From a virus, in the IMG/VR virus record IMGVR_UViG_3300046097_000119, positions 1-38,492 of that record: a DNA stretch of 38,492 nucleotides, one strand, 5' to 3'. A model generated the notes under the pieces. The model was not told the DNA's origin. It saw only the letters and a program-made list of their open reading frames with translations, and ran no database searches. A program made the translations under genes and the position numbers. Shown in pieces: positions 23,978-32,264 of the stretch (its first letter is position 1; each line of letters starts with the position of its first letter).

Positions 23978-23986
23978 TGGTATCAT
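23978..23986 (+). promoter_or_regulatory. Extended -10 before the 323-aa fibre protein (leaderless)
   Basis: TG-G-TATCAT begins right after the stop codon of the 64-aa gene and ends 6 nt before ATG 23993. It separates the hydrolase unit from the fibre unit. Confidence 0.55.
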
Positions 23987-23992
23987 TAGGCC

Positions 23993-24964
23993 ATGAATTT
24001 AACTGCTTTTCTAAGTCAAATAAGCCAGCTTGAATCGCTGGTTTTGTTGGTTGAAAAGTTTGTTCCGTACACCGGAAAAAACCTTAATAAAGACCAGTGG
24101 ATTAATCTTTTTCAGCTCGATCAAGAAAAGGCACTTGAACTATTAAGTGAATCAACCGCCAGTGTCCTTATTGCGCTAGTGAATGCAATACCTACACGTG
24201 AAGAATTAAAGGGTGATAAAGGTGACCAAGGCGATTCTGTCAAGGGTGATGACGGTCCTTCAGTGAATGATGTAGTTTTGGCTTTGAAGGGTGAATTAAC
24301 TAAGTTGGCTGGTCAGATTCAAGTACCTGAAGCGCGTTTACAGCAAATCAAGTCTGATCTTCAGGCTGAAATACAGTCACAGGTATCAAAGATAAAGCCA
24401 ACAATGTCTGAAAAAACCATTGTTGAAAAGCCTACAATTATTGAAAAGACTGAAGTGATATACCAGAAAGTGGAATTTGATTTCGTGGCGCAGCTACTTG
24501 AAAACAAGCTTTCTATTAAAAATGCCTTAGATCTTATTGAAGATGAAGAAGACAAGCTTTCAATAACCGCAGTTGCTGGCTTGCCAAAAGAATTGGCTGA
24601 TTTACGCAAGCTGATTCAAAATATTAAGCTTGATAAAGTTGACTATTGGGGCGGTGGTCTTGATGAAGGTGAAGTACTGGCCATTGTAAATAGAGTAGTG
24701 GACACCTTGCCTACTGGTGATGTTTCGTTTGAAACAGTTTCTAAGAACCTAAAAGCTTACCCGGCTACACTAAATTATACTGGTGAAAACCTCACTTCAA
24801 TAGAATACGATTTAGGCGGTGGCCTTAGTATTATAAAAACACTTAATTACACTGATGGTAGTTTAACTAGCGTGGTTCTTTCTGGTGATACACCAGCTGG
24901 AATAAGCTTGACAAAAACACTTGATTACACTGGTGATAATCTAAGTGGGGTTAGTTATTCGTGA
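23993..24964 (+). CDS. Tail-fibre-type protein with short collagen-like segment, 323 aa
   Basis: The N-terminal 65 residues are helical. A short collagen-like run GDKGDQGDSVKGDDGPS (about 75-91) follows. Then comes a helical coiled region (ELTKLAGQIQVPEARLQQIK) and three C-terminal repeats of about 22 residues around LNYTGENLTSIEYD, LNYTDGSLTSVVLS and LDYTGDNLSGVSYS, beta-rich and typical of trimeric fibre tips. It is probably a minor fibre or fibre base. The TGA stop overlaps the next promoter (TGATATAAT). Confidence 0.65.
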   Translation: MNLTAFLSQISQLESLVLLVEKFVPYTGKNLNKDQWINLFQLDQEKALELLSESTASVLIALVNAIPTREELKGDKGDQGDSVKGDDGPSVNDVVLALKGELTKLAGQIQVPEARLQQIKSDLQAEIQSQVSKIKPTMSEKTIVEKPTIIEKTEVIYQKVEFDFVAQLLENKLSIKNALDLIEDEEDKLSITAVAGLPKELADLRKLIQNIKLDKVDYWGGGLDEGEVLAIVNRVVDTLPTGDVSFETVSKNLKAYPATLNYTGENLTSIEYDLGGGLSIIKTLNYTDGSLTSVVLSGDTPAGISLTKTLDYTGDNLSGVSYS

Positions 24965-24980
24965 TATAATTTATTATATC
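24962..24980 (+). promoter_or_regulatory. Extended -10 with overlapping palindrome
   Basis: TG-A-TATAAT (24962-24970) overlaps the stop codon of the preceding gene. A palindrome with 8-bp arms, GATATAAT / ATTATATC (24963-24980), includes the -10 itself. The start site would be about 22 nt before the ATG at 24999, so this transcript probably has a short leader. Confidence 0.55.
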
Positions 24981-24998
24981 TAAATATAAATTGTCAAT

Positions 24999-25172
24999 AT
25001 GGAAAAAGATACACAAAAAGAAGCCAAGCCAATAGTGCTTGAAAATACCGCAAAATTAACGAGTGCCGTTAATTTGCTTAGAGAAAAAGCTTGCACAGCA
25101 ACCGCTATGTCACTTGAAGAAATTAAAGGAAAAACCATTATTATAAAAGACGATATCGTTACCATTAAATAA
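24999..25172 (+). CDS. Hypothetical protein, 57 aa
   Basis: A short gene beginning MEKDTQKEAKPIVLENTAKL and ending IIIKDDIVTIK, 3 nt before the gp80-like protein gene. It is mixed charged with one Cys, predicted helix then beta hairpin. It has its own promoter at 24962-24980. A small virion or chaperone-like role beside the fibre genes is possible but not shown. Confidence 0.62.
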   Translation: MEKDTQKEAKPIVLENTAKLTSAVNLLREKACTATAMSLEEIKGKTIIIKDDIVTIK

Positions 25173-25175
25173 TTT

Positions 25176-25619
25176 ATGTCAAAATCAAATACTTTTGAAA
25201 ACGATCTACTTCAACTTTTGTTTAACAATGTTGACATTGCTGATATCGGTGATGCTGGTGGTATTCAAAATAGTGCCGCGGCTGGTTCATTGTATATTGC
25301 ACTTCATACGGCTGATCCGGGTGAAGCTGGAAATGCTACAACTAACGAAACAGCATATACAAACTACGCGCGTGTAGCTGTTGCAAGAACTGTTGGTGGT
25401 TGGACCGTTGCTGGTGCCGCTGTTACCAACGCGGCACAGGTGACTTTTCCGCAATGTGGCGTAACTGGTGCTACAATCACCCACGCTTCAATCACTACTG
25501 CTATTTCTGGTGCGAGTAAGATCTTGTATTCTGGCGCTCTTAGTTCAGCCCTTGCGGTAGCAAACCAAATTACCCCATTTTTCGCCGCCGGTACTGGTAT
25601 TACTGTAACTGAAGACTAA
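25176..25619 (+). CDS. Virion/tail fibre protein, gp80-like family, 147 aa
   Basis: A 147-aa beta-rich protein with the widely shared phage signature SLYIALHTADPGEAGNATTNE, ending at residue 58 or so, then YTNYARVAVARTVGGWTV, ITHASITTA and SGASKILYSGALSS. This family is found next to tail fibre genes in many tailed phages and is annotated as a structural or tail-fibre protein. Its residues are well conserved, so family assignment is reliable; its exact place in the virion is not known. Confidence 0.85.
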   Translation: MSKSNTFENDLLQLLFNNVDIADIGDAGGIQNSAAAGSLYIALHTADPGEAGNATTNETAYTNYARVAVARTVGGWTVAGAAVTNAAQVTFPQCGVTGATITHASITTAISGASKILYSGALSSALAVANQITPFFAAGTGITVTED

Positions 25620-25620
25620 T

Positions 25621-25782
25621 ATGGAACCAGTCGTAATATCACAAGCAGATTATCAAGCTGGAAATTATCCAAAAGATGTACCTATAATGGTAGGTATGGA
25701 TGTGGGTATGGAAGGAAAAGGTGGCATGGACATGGGTAAAAAAATTCCTACAAAAATAACCGTAACTATTAAACCCGCATAA
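25621..25782 (+). CDS. Met/Gly-rich 53-aa protein
   Basis: A tiny gene starting MEPVVISQADYQAGNYPKDV with a Met/Gly-rich middle, MVGMDVGMEGKGGMDMGKK, and a beta-like end ITVTIKPA. It begins one base after the gp80-like gene, and its TAA shares a base with the next ATG (TAATG), so it is coupled to the 285-aa structural gene. The Met-rich stretch is unusual and could bind metal or be flexible. Function unknown. Confidence 0.6.
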   Translation: MEPVVISQADYQAGNYPKDVPIMVGMDVGMEGKGGMDMGKKIPTKITVTIKPA

Positions 25783-26639
25783 TGATTCAAAACTTAGAAC
25801 AGTTAGTACAAGCTGAATTAGACGGCAAGGAACGCCGTTATACTTGGCGTAAAACACCTTCACAAGCAAGTACAGCTGGTCTTTGGTTTGATTTGTCCAT
25901 GAGTCCGGGGCGGCCTGTTCCAAAATACTGGTTTGATGCCCCACCAGCAATAGCTAAGGCAGTTTTCTATTCTACTGATGGTGGTCTTGAACATGGTGGT
26001 GGTGTATCGCCTAGTGAAAAATACCTAAGACTAACAACAAGTATTGCAACAGTGGCCACAGCTTTACCACTTACAATGGTTTTATGTGACTATCTTTTGT
26101 ACTACCCATCTATTGACGATTCTGTTCTTGATGAACAGGTAATGGATAACACGGTGACACTACCGCGTTATACTGATGGTAAGGGTGTCCAAGTAGTAGC
26201 CGTTTCAGTTGCTGGTCGTACTGGTGGTGCAAGATTTTATTTCACTTACACTAATTCTGATGGTGTTTCAGGCCGCGTTTCACAAATCGCATTCCAAAAC
26301 AATTCAGCGGCATTAGGTACGTTGCAAAATAATGGCCAGAATACAAACGTTTCAGCTAATCCTTTTCTTGGATTACAAAATGGTGATTCAGGTGTTCGAT
26401 CAATTGATTCTGTTGTAATGCTTGGTGCTGATGTGGGTCTTATGACATTCATCTTGGTCAAGCCGCTTGGAACTTCAGTCATTAGAGGTATTGATGCGCC
26501 AGTTGAAAAAGATTACTTTTTAGAATCTGGCCTGATCCCGCAAGTAAAGGATGATGCTTATCTTAGCTTTTTTTGCTTGCCACAAGGAACATTAGCCGCT
26601 ACAGTTTTAATGGGTGACATTAAGACGGTATTCACTTAA
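25782..26639 (+). CDS. Conserved virion structural protein, 285 aa (paralogue of the next gene)
   Basis: Contains the segments YTWRKTPSQASTAGLWFDLS, LPRYTDGKGVQVVAV, and a C-terminal EKDYFLESGLIPQVKDDAYL. The same frame of landmarks (W.....G.W.DL/W.GL; LPRYT.G.G; E.D....LP.V.D.A.L.F) occurs in the following gene, so the two are paralogues from a family common after gp80-like proteins in phage tail regions. It probably contributes to a tail or fibre-attachment ring. The start is fixed by TAATG coupling. Confidence 0.72.
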   Translation: MIQNLEQLVQAELDGKERRYTWRKTPSQASTAGLWFDLSMSPGRPVPKYWFDAPPAIAKAVFYSTDGGLEHGGGVSPSEKYLRLTTSIATVATALPLTMVLCDYLLYYPSIDDSVLDEQVMDNTVTLPRYTDGKGVQVVAVSVAGRTGGARFYFTYTNSDGVSGRVSQIAFQNNSAALGTLQNNGQNTNVSANPFLGLQNGDSGVRSIDSVVMLGADVGLMTFILVKPLGTSVIRGIDAPVEKDYFLESGLIPQVKDDAYLSFFCLPQGTLAATVLMGDIKTVFT

Positions 26640-26652
26640 TAACAAAATTTAT

Positions 26653-27825
26653 ATGTCAGGATTTACTTCACAAAACCAAATTATTCAAGCCATGACTAAC
26701 GGCCAAACTTTTCGTGCTGATTGGTCAAAAAACATGAACCCAACAGCGGCGGCGGTAGCTAACGAATGGCATGGATTGATGCGTGGTAACGGTAATCCCG
26801 GCCCTGATGCGATCTTTGATGCTGGTGCCAACCTTACGTTTCAACCAGTAAAAGATACAACCACTAACGCGGCAAGTATTCAACATGGTGGTAATGTTGG
26901 TGCTAATGTCGCTAAGTTTCTTCTTTCTGGTAGTGCTGTTTCAGCGGCGGCCACAGCACAACCTTCAGTTGTTACTCTTATTGACATCATTGGTTTCTAT
27001 CGTGTAACAACCGTAACCACACTTACAGCGCAAGCTACTGTTAATACATTGGCACAAGTTGATAACTTTACTGCTGATGCTGGAAGCGACACGTGTACAT
27101 GGATATCTTCTGTAAACTTGCCACAAAATGTACTTAGAGGTACGCGAGTACGACTTACAACTTCAGGAACACTACCCGCTGGACTAGCACTGGCCACTGA
27201 CTACTACGTTATTAAATTAACTGACGGTACTTTTAGACTTGCTACTTCATATGCCAATGCCGTTGCTGAAACACAAATAAATATTACAGATGCCGGTTCA
27301 GGAACCCATACCGTAAACTGGTTACTACCACGCTACACAAATGGTGCTGGTCTTAATGCGATCTTCTTTAATCCAGCCGCTACAGCACTTGGTGCTGGTA
27401 CACCAAACCTTTCACTTGGTTACACTAATTCGGCGCAAGTAGCCGCACGTGCTACACCAACAGTCTTGCCAGTAGGAAAAACAGCGGCATCTAACAGTCA
27501 TATTCTTTACACTGGTGCTACTGGTGCTGGTAAGTACAACTATGCGGTGCCACGGCAATCTGGTGATGCTGGTATTGCATCAGTTGAAACTATTCAAAAT
27601 TCAACTTCATACGTTTCAGGATCATATACTGTTGCGCTATATAAAGAACTTGCGCGTTTTCCAGTAACAACACTTGGCGTTGCGGCTGAACGTGATTTTC
27701 TCAATCAACTACCGTCATTACCAAGAGTGTATGATGGTGCCGCGCTTTACTTCTTAGTTGGTAGTGGTGTCGCCACCCCGGCTAACTCTGCATTTTCTGG
27801 CAACTTAGACTTTATTTGGAACTAA
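26653..27825 (+). CDS. Virion structural paralogue with inserted domain, 390 aa
   Basis: The ATG at 26653 gives MSGFTSQNQIIQAMTNGQTF. A GTG 39 nt upstream lies inside the previous gene and is rejected. It shares the order of landmarks with the 285-aa neighbour (NEWHGLMRG; LPRYTNGAGLNAIFF; ERDFLNQLPSLPRVYDGAAL). Residues about 131-224 are extra and have the form of a modular phage insert: RVRLTTSGTLPAGLALATDY then FRLATSYANAVAETQINITD. An inserted domain in one of two tandem paralogues suggests diversification of a surface part. Confidence 0.72.
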   Translation: MSGFTSQNQIIQAMTNGQTFRADWSKNMNPTAAAVANEWHGLMRGNGNPGPDAIFDAGANLTFQPVKDTTTNAASIQHGGNVGANVAKFLLSGSAVSAAATAQPSVVTLIDIIGFYRVTTVTTLTAQATVNTLAQVDNFTADAGSDTCTWISSVNLPQNVLRGTRVRLTTSGTLPAGLALATDYYVIKLTDGTFRLATSYANAVAETQINITDAGSGTHTVNWLLPRYTNGAGLNAIFFNPAATALGAGTPNLSLGYTNSAQVAARATPTVLPVGKTAASNSHILYTGATGAGKYNYAVPRQSGDAGIASVETIQNSTSYVSGSYTVALYKELARFPVTTLGVAAERDFLNQLPSLPRVYDGAALYFLVGSGVATPANSAFSGNLDFIWN

Positions 27826-27828
27826 TTT

Positions 27829-28593
27829 ATGTCATTACTTGGAAACTATAGCGTGATTTTAAAAAATCCAGCTACCTTTATTGGTGGTACTCAAGTTTCT
27901 AATTGCCGTAGTGCTTTTAACGAAAATGGTCAACTACGTCAACGTTATTATCCTGAAACGATTGAAGGGCTACCCTCTACCACAGCGTTACCTGAAGGGT
28001 ATCTACATCCAAACGCTTGGATGATGCCTTACGAGATTGGTTCAATGGTGACAAGTAACTTAAACGGTCTTGGCGCACTATCAATAATTGGTGTGTCTGG
28101 CCTTCGTGGTGAAGTAACTATGGAAGGTGCTGGCGTACTTGAAGCATCAGGCGGCCTTTTGGCTGGATTGGTGGTCAATCTATCTGGTAGCGGAAATCTT
28201 ACCCTTCTTGGCGGTGGTCTTCTTGAAGCGATTGTAGCAATGGCTGGTCAAGGTCTTTTGTCAGGTGCTTTAGGCGCTACTGCTGGATTAACAGTCAATA
28301 TAACTGGTATTGGTACGCTTACAGCATCACCAAAAGGTACTGGTGAAATGGTGCTAGAAATTTTTGTGAATGAATCACAAGCTAGTGTTGATCAAATTGT
28401 AGCCGCGATCTGGTCGGCACTAGCGGCTGATTACAATGAAAGTGGCACAATGGGCCAGAAGTTAAATGGTGCCGGATCAGCTGGTGATCCATGGACCACA
28501 GATCTTACCCCTTACAATACAGCAAACACAGCTGGTAAGGTTCTTAAAGAAGCCAAAAAGGCGGCTAAAGATGCCGCTTCACTTAGTGCATAA
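27829..28593 (+). CDS. Virion structural protein with Gly/Leu repeats, 254 aa
   Basis: N-terminal folded part (about 1-75) with MPYEIGSMVTSNLNGLG. Then about 100 residues of short GxLxxxGGLLAGLxVNLSGSGxL repeats (one unit is about 20 residues) follow, as seen in a common class of phage structural proteins. The C-terminal VDQIVAAIWSALAADYNESG and QKLNGAGSAGDPW are also characteristic of this class. It probably lies in the tail-fibre complex. It is 3 nt after the paralogue gene. Confidence 0.7.
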   Translation: MSLLGNYSVILKNPATFIGGTQVSNCRSAFNENGQLRQRYYPETIEGLPSTTALPEGYLHPNAWMMPYEIGSMVTSNLNGLGALSIIGVSGLRGEVTMEGAGVLEASGGLLAGLVVNLSGSGNLTLLGGGLLEAIVAMAGQGLLSGALGATAGLTVNITGIGTLTASPKGTGEMVLEIFVNESQASVDQIVAAIWSALAADYNESGTMGQKLNGAGSAGDPWTTDLTPYNTANTAGKVLKEAKKAAKDAASLSA

Positions 28594-28619
28594 TACATAA
28601 ATATTAAGCCTTGTGCTTG

Positions 28620-28628
28620 TGTTATAAT
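28620..28628 (+). promoter_or_regulatory. Extended -10 before the fibre operon (leaderless)
   Basis: TG-T-TATAAT ends 7 nt before ATG 28636, after a 26-nt gap from the previous stop. It is identical in core to the box at 18337-18345. Confidence 0.6.
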
Positions 28629-28635
28629 TTTCTTA

Positions 28636-28836
28636 ATGAGCTTTATTGATAAAGTCAAAGATATAGTTTCAGGCTTTTTGGCCACTGAAAATAGTAAGTA
28701 CATCACTACACAAGACGGCTTGAAATTGTTCATTTTTGATAAGACATTTGTAGATAAGCAAGCCAATACTGGCGGCTCATGGGGTGAAAAACCAGTGATT
28801 TCAGCTGGCTGGGATGATAAGATTAAGACACCATGA
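28636..28836 (+). CDS. Small protein preceding the tail fibre, 66 aa
   Basis: A 66-aa protein starting MSFIDKVKDIVSGFLATENS, with an amphipathic N-terminal helix and a C-terminal GGSWGEKPVISAGWDDKIK. Its TGA overlaps the fibre ATG (ATGA), so the two are translationally coupled. It could be a fibre assembly or attachment factor; no family recognised. Confidence 0.65.
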   Translation: MSFIDKVKDIVSGFLATENSKYITTQDGLKLFIFDKTFVDKQANTGGSWGEKPVISAGWDDKIKTP

Positions 28837-31334
28837 GTGACAAAATTAAGATAATGGATTTGGCAGAACTACCATCTATCGCTGATGGCGACTGGATAGT
28901 TGTTGTTGATGTTAGTGATACTACACAAAGTCCTGAAGGTACTACTAAGCGGGTACGTAAAGATCTTCTCAAAGGTGTCAACTGGCAAGGCGCATGGGTA
29001 GCTGGCACGTATGTAAGTGATGATGGGGTTTCACACAATGGTTCAAGCTGGATCGCAACCACCACCACAACTGAAGAACCTTCTATACTGGCCACTGATT
29101 GGGATGTTTTGGCGATTAAGGGTGATACTGGTCCGACTGGACCACAAGGAATACAAGGAATACAAGGAATTCAAGGTGATAAAGGAAATCAGTGGCAAGG
29201 CGCATGGGCGGCTGGTACATATCAAATTGATGATGTAGTTGAACACAATGGATCTTCTTGGATTGCAATTGCTGTTACGACACAAGAACCATCTGATATT
29301 GCTACTCATTGGGATCTTTTTGCGCGTAAGGGTACTGATGGTCTTGGTGCTGGTGACATGCTTAAAGCTACTTACGATCCCGCCAACAAACAGTTAGATG
29401 CTTTTGAAATGGATAACATGGATGAAGGTGCCAATACCAAAATCCTAACTTCAGCTGAACGGGCTAAGATTGCTTTTCTTACAGTTACACAAGGTGTAAA
29501 CCTTGATCAGATGGAAACTGACATTGCCGCACTAGCTAACGGAATGGTGTACAAAGGCAATTGGGATGCTTCAGCTGGCACTTTTCCGGGCGCTGGCGTT
29601 GCTGAAATTGGATGGTTCTATACTGTATCTGTTGGCGGCACTGTTAATGGTGTTGTGTTTGCCGCAAGTGATCGTTTAATTGCCATTGTTGATAATGCTT
29701 CAACAACTACTTTCGCAAGCAACTGGACCAAGCTTGATGCGACTGATGATGTTCAATCAGTCGCTGGCTTGATAGGAACCATTACCGCCGCCGCATTACG
29801 TACAGCAATGAACGTGGGTGAAATTATTGATGAAGATAACATGGCATCTAATGATGCTACTAAAGTTCCTAGTCAACAATCAGTGAAGGCGTATGTTGAT
29901 TCAAATCCGGCCAACCTTGTTGCATTAACGGCAAATGAAGCGCTTACCGCTGGTCAACCAGTGGGTATTTCAAATATTATAGGTGGTATAGCGCGGGCGC
30001 TACGATCAGCTATTGCAAATGCGCATGGCGGCACGGCTGTTCAAGTTCAAACTGGTGGTAATAATGCCATCTGTCCAATTGGTGGTGATAAACAAGTTAT
30101 TCTTTTAGATAGTACTAATGCTTCAGGTACGCTTTACGCACAAGTAGTTACAACCAATCCGGCAACAGGCGCTATCACTTTAGGTGCAATTGCAACTGTA
30201 GGAACAGCACTTACTGGTGATGCATCTAATGCTAGGGCTACAGTTTGTAAACTTGATACAGATAAATTTATTGTTATTTACCTTGCTGATGCATCAACTA
30301 CAGCAATTCAATACCGTGTTGGAACAGTTTCAGGCACAACCATTTCATGGGGTACTGCGGCTACACTTAGAAATGCCGCAACTACTGTTGTGACTTCAGC
30401 TTCTTTCTGGGCTGACCAGATTGGTACAGACAAAGGTATCTTTGTTTACGGTTCAGCTGGTGAAGGTTGTACAGCTTTAGCCTTTACTGTTTCTAGTACT
30501 ACAGCAACATCTGGAACAGCATTAGCGGTCAATGGAAATATTATAGCAAACGGCACTGTTGCCGTTAAGAAAATTGCTACAGATAAGTTTGTTGTAGTTG
30601 GACACGGACAAAGTCCCACTACTGAATTTTGGGCGCAAGTAGGTACTCTTTCAGGAACCACTATTACGCTTGGTACAGCTGATCTGCTTGGAACAGGAAA
30701 AAACGCTGGACAAGCCAGAACTGTTTTAAGTGTTGTGAATCACATTACTGATGGTTTTGTTGTTCAATATCAAGGAAGTGGTGGTTTGATGGAATTAATG
30801 GCGGCTACTGTTTCAGGCACAACTATTTCAAACGGTGCTGGTGTCGTTATTTCAGGCGCAATCGCCGCCACCAGTGGTGGTTTGTGGGCTGAAAATTCTA
30901 CTACATTTTATTCATTCTCAGGTGCAAATGTATGGAAAGCGACTCTTAGTGGAACTACCATTACCGCTGTTTCTGGTTCGCAAGCAAACAGAATTTCTTT
31001 CACTTCATCTGGTACAGCACTTGGCTGTACCATGTTTGGCGTTACCGATAATGGTACGCCTACTATGCATCAGGTAGATGCCACCAACGTAACAAGTTGG
31101 ATGCTTGGTTTGTCTAACAATTACATAGGCTTTGTTCAAAATAGTCCAGCCGCCGCGGCTTCAGCTAACGTACTGATTGGTGGAAGTGATTCAAATCAAT
31201 CAAACCTGATGACTGGTTATTCATACTTGGTATCAAATGGCACACTATCACTTCTTGCTGATAACACCACAATTAACACCTTAGATGACTTACATATTGT
31301 AAAGGCAATCAGCGCTACTAGAATAGTATTTTAA
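28833..31334 (+). CDS. Major tail fibre / receptor-binding protein
   Basis: An 833-aa fibre. Two copies of a CBM5/12-like carbohydrate-binding module (WQGAWVAGTYVSDDGVSHNG at 51-70 and WQGAWAAGTYQIDDVVEHNG at 121-140) flank a collagen-like GPTGPQGIQGIQGIQGDKGN run (about 100-119). There follows a region with SQQSVKAYVDS typical of fibre shafts. The C-terminal half (about 420-830) has repeated SGTTI..GTA and TDKF.V... units, a probable beta-propeller that would form the receptor-binding head. It probably recognises a cell-surface polysaccharide. The start is set by the ATGA overlap. Confidence 0.8.
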   Translation: MSDKIKIMDLAELPSIADGDWIVVVDVSDTTQSPEGTTKRVRKDLLKGVNWQGAWVAGTYVSDDGVSHNGSSWIATTTTTEEPSILATDWDVLAIKGDTGPTGPQGIQGIQGIQGDKGNQWQGAWAAGTYQIDDVVEHNGSSWIAIAVTTQEPSDIATHWDLFARKGTDGLGAGDMLKATYDPANKQLDAFEMDNMDEGANTKILTSAERAKIAFLTVTQGVNLDQMETDIAALANGMVYKGNWDASAGTFPGAGVAEIGWFYTVSVGGTVNGVVFAASDRLIAIVDNASTTTFASNWTKLDATDDVQSVAGLIGTITAAALRTAMNVGEIIDEDNMASNDATKVPSQQSVKAYVDSNPANLVALTANEALTAGQPVGISNIIGGIARALRSAIANAHGGTAVQVQTGGNNAICPIGGDKQVILLDSTNASGTLYAQVVTTNPATGAITLGAIATVGTALTGDASNARATVCKLDTDKFIVIYLADASTTAIQYRVGTVSGTTISWGTAATLRNAATTVVTSASFWADQIGTDKGIFVYGSAGEGCTALAFTVSSTTATSGTALAVNGNIIANGTVAVKKIATDKFVVVGHGQSPTTEFWAQVGTLSGTTITLGTADLLGTGKNAGQARTVLSVVNHITDGFVVQYQGSGGLMELMAATVSGTTISNGAGVVISGAIAATSGGLWAENSTTFYSFSGANVWKATLSGTTITAVSGSQANRISFTSSGTALGCTMFGVTDNGTPTMHQVDATNVTSWMLGLSNNYIGFVQNSPAAAASANVLIGGSDSNQSNLMTGYSYLVSNGTLSLLADNTTINTLDDLHIVKAISATRIVF

Positions 31335-31364
31335 GTTGTGGTTATCTTTATAAAACACTTATTT

Positions 31365-31388
31365 TATACTGCTATAATAAACAGTATA
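31365..31388 (+). promoter_or_regulatory. Lysis promoter with palindrome around the -10
   Basis: TG-C-TATAAT (31370-31378) sits between inverted arms TATACTG (31365-31371) and CAGTATA (31382-31388). Transcription would start near 31385, about 20 nt before the holin ATG. The symmetric arms around the -10 suggest an operator that could time lysis, or a hairpin of the DNA template. Confidence 0.6.
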
Positions 31389-31405
31389 GCCATTAATATT
31401 TAAGT

Positions 31406-31702
31406 ATGGATTTTCTAAAGCAACTACCAGTCGAAGTCTTATTTGTTTTTATAGCATGCTTTGGAGGTGTCGCACGATACTTAAATGGGTATACTAATGG
31501 GGTACCTTTCAAATTTGGAATATTTTTAGCTAGTGGTGTTTCAGCTGGTTTTTCTGGTTGGGTTTTTGCATCATTTGGATCTACTATGAACTTGCCACTA
31601 GAAATGCTGTTCGTGATGGCTGGTACAGGTGGTTTCTTTGGTGAACAAACAATGAAGTACGTTTTAGAATCTGTGATTAAAAATAAAAATCCAAAACAAT
31701 AG
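31406..31702 (+). CDS. Holin, LydA-like (phage_holin_3_3 type)
   Basis: A 98-aa protein with three hydrophobic stretches, about 9-25, 35-58 and 66-85 (ARYLNGYTNGVPFKFGIFLA and SGWVFASFGS landmarks). The GG.ARYLN....G.PF.....LA...SAGF.G pattern matches the LydA-type holin family. It opens the membrane to let endolysin or proton loss trigger lysis. It is the first gene of the lysis cassette, directly upstream of the amidase. Confidence 0.75.
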   Translation: MDFLKQLPVEVLFVFIACFGGVARYLNGYTNGVPFKFGIFLASGVSAGFSGWVFASFGSTMNLPLEMLFVMAGTGGFFGEQTMKYVLESVIKNKNPKQ

Positions 31703-31707
31703 TACGT

Positions 31708-31713
31708 TATACT
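31708..31713 (+). promoter_or_regulatory. -10 box of the amidase gene (leaderless)
   Basis: TATACT lies 6 nt before ATG 31720, just after the holin stop codon. No -35 or TG extension is present, so this is a weaker member of the leaderless set. Confidence 0.4.
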
Positions 31714-31719
31714 ATAGCT

Positions 31720-32259
31720 ATGCTTAATCCTGAACACTTCATCACCCATCATGGCGCTGATGCGCGACTTTTAACATTAGCTGAAATGAAGCGAATCTAC
31801 CAAGATACGCATTTTATAAACTTATATAAACGCTACGACCAGCCACGATCTACCAGCAAGTCTTTTCCTGATATTGCATACCATATTCTTGTTGGTACTG
31901 ATGGCTGGTGCTACATGCGTGATTTGGATATTGAAGGCTACCATGCTTCAAACTATCCAGTAAATATCAGTTCAATTGCTATTTGTCTGACTGGCAATTA
32001 CGACACAATGAAGCTGTCACCAGCTATGAAAGGCTACTACCTTGAAGCGGTTCGTGACATTCGATCCAAGCTACCAAGCTTGAAATTCTATGCCGGACAC
32101 CGCAAGTATGCGGCCAAATCGTGTCCTGGTAAAAATATTACTGATGCTTTTATTAAAGAAGTGTTTGAAACCGCTGGTAAGCCACAAGATACCAGCGCAG
32201 CTAAACAGCATATTGCTGATGCAATTTTCAGCCTTCAGCAAGCGCTTAATAATCTATAA
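31720..32259 (+). CDS. Endolysin: N-acetylmuramoyl-L-alanine amidase (Amidase_2, T7-lysozyme type)
   Basis: A 179-aa enzyme that cleaves the amide between muramic acid and peptide in peptidoglycan. Motifs are ITHHGAD (H10/H11), DIAYHILVGTDG (Y54-H55), a GYHASNYPVNISSIAICLTG block (73-92) and FYAGHRKYAAKSCPGKN (H127, C135). The first His, H127 and C135 correspond to the zinc ligands of T7 lysozyme. There is no signal peptide, so export depends on the holin(s). It lies between two holin candidates. Confidence 0.9.
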   Translation: MLNPEHFITHHGADARLLTLAEMKRIYQDTHFINLYKRYDQPRSTSKSFPDIAYHILVGTDGWCYMRDLDIEGYHASNYPVNISSIAICLTGNYDTMKLSPAMKGYYLEAVRDIRSKLPSLKFYAGHRKYAAKSCPGKNITDAFIKEVFETAGKPQDTSAAKQHIADAIFSLQQALNNL

Positions 32260-32264
32260 AATAT

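Noticed and set aside
15561-31334. Siphovirus or myovirus tail with tape measure and frameshifted chaperone
   Set aside because: No tail tube, frameshifted assembly pair, tape measure or sheath gene is present. The order adaptor, nozzle and two ejection-type proteins fits a short-tailed phage.
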